Source: Ischnura elegans
Taxonomy: Eukaryota > Arthropoda > Insecta > Odonata > Coenagrionidae
Direction of reading: 5' to 3'
Assembly (NCBI RefSeq): GCF_921293095.1
Contig: NC_060253.1
Coordinates: 75,305,992 to 75,369,991 of the forward strand
Length of the DNA stretch: 64,000 nt
The position numbers and the translations under genes are program-made. This document shows, piece by piece, positions 59,346 to 64,000 of this stretch (positions are counted from its first letter, which is position 1; each line of letters starts with the position of its first letter). The notes beneath the pieces are model-generated. The model was not told where the DNA came from. It saw only the letters and a program-made list of their open reading frames with translations, and ran no database searches.

Positions 59346-61666
59346 GTTCAAACTGTAGAAGAAAGTGTTCTCATTTTCTTACATCAGATGTTAATTTTAC
59401 CTCTGCAAACTAATGAGATTTTAACTAACAGGAAACCACCAGTAGTTTCTGCTAGTGAATTTATGATGAAATTCTTTTTGAAGCAAGTAATAAGGTAGCA
59501 TTTTTCTCTTCGAGAGTAGTCTTGGTGTACATAAAGTAATGCGTCAATGCCTATTAGGAAGATCTGTTGGTCTATGAGCAATTTTAATGGATTTTTCAAA
59601 GTGGAATGCTCTGTGAAGCAATTGTTATATATTCCTGCTGGCAGGAAGCAGTTCTTTTTTAAAGAGTGGATTTTGTTTTGTGAAAATGAGGAATGAACCA
59701 TTGAGCACAGTAACTGTCAAATTTCTTATATCATCTGTCTTAATTTTAGTCGATTGATATGCTGTGTAAGTTTCAATAGCGTTAGAGAAAGTAGTCCATG
59801 GTTAAAGAACCTCACTCATATGTGTATATAAAATGAGAAACTAGTTCTGGAAAAGACTGCTGTTCATTTTTTTCCCCTGTTGCATAATTTTGACCTAGCT
59901 TCCTGTCACTTGTAACTTCTGCAAGGCTATTGAAGTGAGGTAAGACTTATTGATATCTTTACAAATAATTTTCATTGCCTTCCATTAGTGACCAACAAAA
60001 AGGAAACATACTTCTCTTCCAGTACACATATCCATGCTCATACATCTGCTCCAAGGTTGTACATGAAATATTTTCAGAGGTGTGCTGATTTTTTACCAGT
60101 TTCCACTCCCTGAATAGGCTTGCGAATTGTAATTGTTCTTGAATCTACTTCATAACTGGCATACATTAAAAAAATCAGGTAGGCAATTTGTTGATTAGTT
60201 TTCCAACAACTTTGGTATGCCTCTGGATGCTGATGGGTGAAAAAATTGTGTACCTGCATTTCTGTTTGGTTTATTGTTGACCATTAGATGTGAGCGTTCT
60301 TGGATACCATTCTATTCTATCTCTTGTGATCTCGTATTATCCCATACGATGTCTCATTAACCTATCTTTATCATGTATAGACCAAAAATAAAAATGAAAT
60401 TTTTGTCCTTTAAAATTGTATGTATGTATTTGATTTTACGTTTGAATAATTTCATCTGCAAGCATCTTTGCTTCATTTTATGTTTGAAGGCACTTGCTGC
60501 TTCTTTTATCAATTGCGGATTTTTTTTTGCATTGTAATAATTGTGTCGTACTCTGCATTTCTTACTTCAGCAATATTTACTCCATTTCAGAATCATCAAA
60601 ATCACCATGAATGTTCTCCATTAATCGAAACTGATGATGAAATATAGCTTCTAATGGTACTCATAGGATGGTGATGCTTGATTAATTTTCAGTCAAATTA
60701 TTTGAAGATAAAGGAAAGCATTTATATCAGGTATTACTTATTGAGCTAAGCTAATGTATTTGCAATTCGTTCGTAGAAGTACTGCTATGATTGGAATAGG
60801 AGACGTAACATCTTAAGTAGCAATGGCTGTCTTGGTAAACTGTTGAAAGGAGTAGAAAAAATCCTGTAGTAAACGGAAATGGGAAAATTTTTTGCGTAGG
60901 ATAGGCATTTGCATATTTTATCATTCTCATTGTTTTCCTCTAGGATATACTTAAACTAACCATTAAATCTGGACTAATTAATATTTTTTTTATTAACAGC
61001 AAGTATTATAGACATGTTTTATAGCATTAATGATTCATAGAATGTATTAATTTATTAACTTCTAGAAAACAAAAACTGATAAATATTATTAAAATGCTTG
61101 AATGGGAAATAACTTCCATTGTAGTTTTGCCACTTCATTCTTAGATACAGTAGAGTTAAGAATAAAGTATCATTGTAAAATTATTCAAAGTATGTAGTAC
61201 TAACCTTGATTTTCTGCTGTTGGAGAATTACTATTTCAAGTTCCACTGATTTGTTATTTTTGAGACCATTTTTCCATTCAGCATTATTATCTTATCCACT
61301 TTGATTTAGTTAAAATTTAGTAATTTATGTCTCACATATGTACATAATGAGTTTTCTGAGAAGAATTTGAGATGTTAAAATCAAATACATTTAGTCAAGT
61401 AATGGTAATGAAATATAATTTTCATTTGTTCATCACTATCTGAGAGTCTTGAGGTGCTCCACGATATCAGTAGTATTTACCATACATGTCTGAATATAGT
61501 CCCCCCTTTTTTCCAAAAATGTCCGTGGTAAATGTAAGGGGGGGGACTATATTCAAACGCATTTTTTAAATTATTTCCTGAAACTGAAGTCTCAAAATTA
61601 GGGGGGGGGGACTATATTCGGAGAAATACGGTATGCAGGAAATTTAATTGGGAAAAATGTTAAAAC
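59346..61666. other. gene-free interval
   Basis: About 2.3 kb of AT-rich DNA. At 61498-61632, gggggggactatattc occurs twice, with one inverted partner (gaatatagtcccccc), a small repeat cluster. Nothing coding is supportable. Confidence 0.4.
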
Positions 61667-63006
61667 TATAATACTAACAAGGAGAGGACTACCAAACCTT
61701 GCTCCGCCTTTTTCAATGCCGTATTTTTTATGAAATTCGGAATGGCAAACACATCTCTGAACTGGTAGTGGTTCCATTGAATGGGCGTTAGTTTGGCTAT
61801 AATTAATTAATTTTCATGCTGTTCATTAAACAAGCCTTTTATAATTCCTAAATAGTGAACCATCTTACAGCTGAGTCAGTTGGTGTAGCGGTTATTGTCA
61901 TCAACTCTCACACAGGGGGCCATTGATCGGAAATTTTTCACAGCAGTATATTTTGTAGTCTTCATTTTGATATTACGGCGACAAGTATTTCATTAATTTT
62001 AATGGTAGCAAGCATAGGCATGAGAGAAATATTCTATCATCATTATGGCGTTTAGGTATTGAAGCTGTATAATTTCAAACGCGGAGATATGAAGACCCTT
62101 GCTACCCTCCTCAAAACATGCCGAAAGATTAACGGAAAGCAAAAACAGAGGCTTTTTTTTCGAAGAAATGAAATTTGTTGGTGGTCCTCTTGTTATTATG
62201 CTGAAAGGGCTACGGAAGATTTTGTTGCAGTGAGCACAAGACACATTTGGCATAATGGTTGATTTAAAATTATCAACTTTTATTTCGTCCTTTTTGTTAA
62301 TTTAAATAATATTTCAGAATGGTTCTTTTAGTGTATAAGTACTTAGTAAGTTAACTCTCTTTGGAGTAATGTGAATTACAGGTGTTTGTGAGATACAGCA
62401 ATTTCTATTCATTTTGTGTTCTTATTTATTACATCTGCACGCATATCACTACTTGCTGCGAGCCTTAATGGCATGTGCTCTCGCAAGAAGTGGTTTTCAT
62501 TTTTTACTAGGAAATTGATCATTGTAAGCAATACAAAAAAAATAATGTTATAGCGCTTACCAACCCTTGCTAGTGTAGTCGTAATATCTCCTTGTTCGAA
62601 ATGACACTGCTTAAATACCTAAAGGCCATTATGATAATAAAGAAATGCTCTCATGCCTATGCTTGCTGCTGTTAAAATTAATGAAATACTTGTCATTGTA
62701 TGATCAAAATGAAGACTACAGAATGTACTGCCATGACAAAGCCCCAATCAATGGCCCCCTGGGTGAGAGTCGGCGGCGCTAACCACTACACCAACTGATG
62801 CATCAGTAGAAAGGTGCACTATTTTAGAATTATATAAGGCTTGTTAAAAGTACCGCATGAAAATTAATTAATTACAGCCAAACTAAGGCCCATTCAATGG
62901 AACCATTGCCAGTTCAGAGATGTGTTTGCCATTCCGAATTCCATAGAAAAATACGGCATCGAAAAAGACGGAACAAGGTATGTGACCTCTCCTTGTAAGT
63001 ATTTTG
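61667..63006. mobile_element. diverged palindromic element with tRNA-like arms
   Basis: The arms of about 61667-62110 and 62560-63006 are inverted repeats. They share caaggagagg, ttccattgaatgggc, aattaattaattttcatg, aagcataggcatgagag and tttcattaatttta, with an estimated 80% identity. Both arms contain ttggtgtagnggtta, an A-box-like string, but no good B box follows. The 450-bp centre has no recognised gene. Confidence 0.65.
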
Positions 63007-64000
63007 AGTCCAATGCATTCAATTGCTCAGCCTGAGTGTATCACAAAGTGAAAGGTCCCTCTCCAGATGTGTGGAAAAGTAAGGAAAAAATATACTACCG
63101 TATCCTGAATTATTGAAATCTTGTGCAAGGGTATGATTACAGCATGCATTGTTAATATGCCATTTATATCATTATTTGTATGAATTTTTCAATGCATCTT
63201 AGTGATGGGAGGGGGGTGTCATCATTACTAACGTTCATGCCCCTTCCCTCCACCTCCAAATGAAGAACTATGTACTCCTCTGGGGTTAGCAAACCTCATG
63301 ATGATGGGCATGGGAGACAGTACTAGGGTTTTGGGAAAATGGAGAGATGATATCATTTTAGAGAGTTTGAACCAAGAATTGGAAATGACTGGGGAGCATA
63401 GGCAAACCAAGTACTACAAGAAAATGTGTATCAAGATCATAATATAGTACAAAATATTTTCACTGAGTGGCAAAATTTACCCCCCTTGACCTCTTGTCAC
63501 TATTCACAATGCCATGAAAATTACCTGATTAAAGATCTTATTGTGCTATGGCCATAAAAGTTTCTACTATATTGCTGCTGCATAAATAAAAGTTGGTTCT
63601 TGACTGTGCCACTGACCAGAAAATATTTTTGTTTATAATTTCTATCACCAATTTGTGTGACTGGAACTACGAGTATTGGCACTAAGTGCCATGCATTTCA
63701 CTCACTTTGTAAGTTATTTTATGTTATAACTAGGCCATGTTAACTGGAAGTAGAGAATAGGCATCATGGACCCCCAGCACTGTTCATCCTTTTAAAGACG
63801 ATAACCCACCAATTAACCTGCTGCTAAGTTAAAGGGAATTAATAAAGTTATTCCCATTTAATTTGAAAAACACAGGAAATTCGAAGTCGATACGGATAGA
63901 ATTTTATGAATTCATTTTTGCTTTGCTATGAAGTTGCCACTGCATTGAAGTCACGTTTCATTTAATATACGCATAAAATGATCATTACTTGGAGTTATTT
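63007..64000. other. gene-free interval
   Basis: AT-rich, no recognised gene or repeat boundary up to the window end. Confidence 0.35.

Overview
This is eukaryotic nuclear DNA, most likely from an insect or another arthropod with a large, transposon-rich genome. The one host gene is split into 11 coding exons by GT-AG introns of about 0.45 to 5.1 kb. Every other coding trace belongs to a transposable element or is a weak candidate. Many short elements carry intact 8-bp target-site duplications (TSDs). The sequence alone does not give the species.

Layout: positions 1-27,100 are gene-poor and packed with short non-autonomous DNA transposons. At least six hAT-like MITE families occur, with ends of the type CAGnGGCG and 8-bp TSDs, often nested in one another. 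A further inverted-repeat family (called A here, ends aaggccgttttacacgg) has tandem-duplicated ends, and several tRNA-derived SINE pieces are present. The most unusual object is a palindrome at 13,318-17,370. Its inner arms of 928 bp differ at one base, and they enclose a 2.0-kb loop holding a small spliced gene and a divergent degenerate coding remnant.

Positions 27,905-53,335 (+) carry a complete alanine aminotransferase gene (ALT/GPT type, PLP-dependent, 528 codons). I reconstructed it exon by exon with consistent splice sites and phases. The first 43 residues look like a mitochondrial presequence, and a second Met (M44) could give a cytosolic form. Its introns host pogo/Tigger-like elements, a broken LINE, a short LINE 3' end with a 12-bp TSD, a dead piggyBac transposase, hAT elements, and two unusual hairpin elements. 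Each hairpin is flanked by a 13-14 bp duplication and contains a hammerhead-like core.

Positions 53,336-64,000 are AT-rich and contain no recognisable protein gene. The first part may be a long 3' UTR with several AATAAA signals. A second pogo-like element (58,649-59,343, inverted relative to its sister in intron 3) and a diverged 1.3-kb palindrome (61,667-63,006) with tRNA-like arms are also there.
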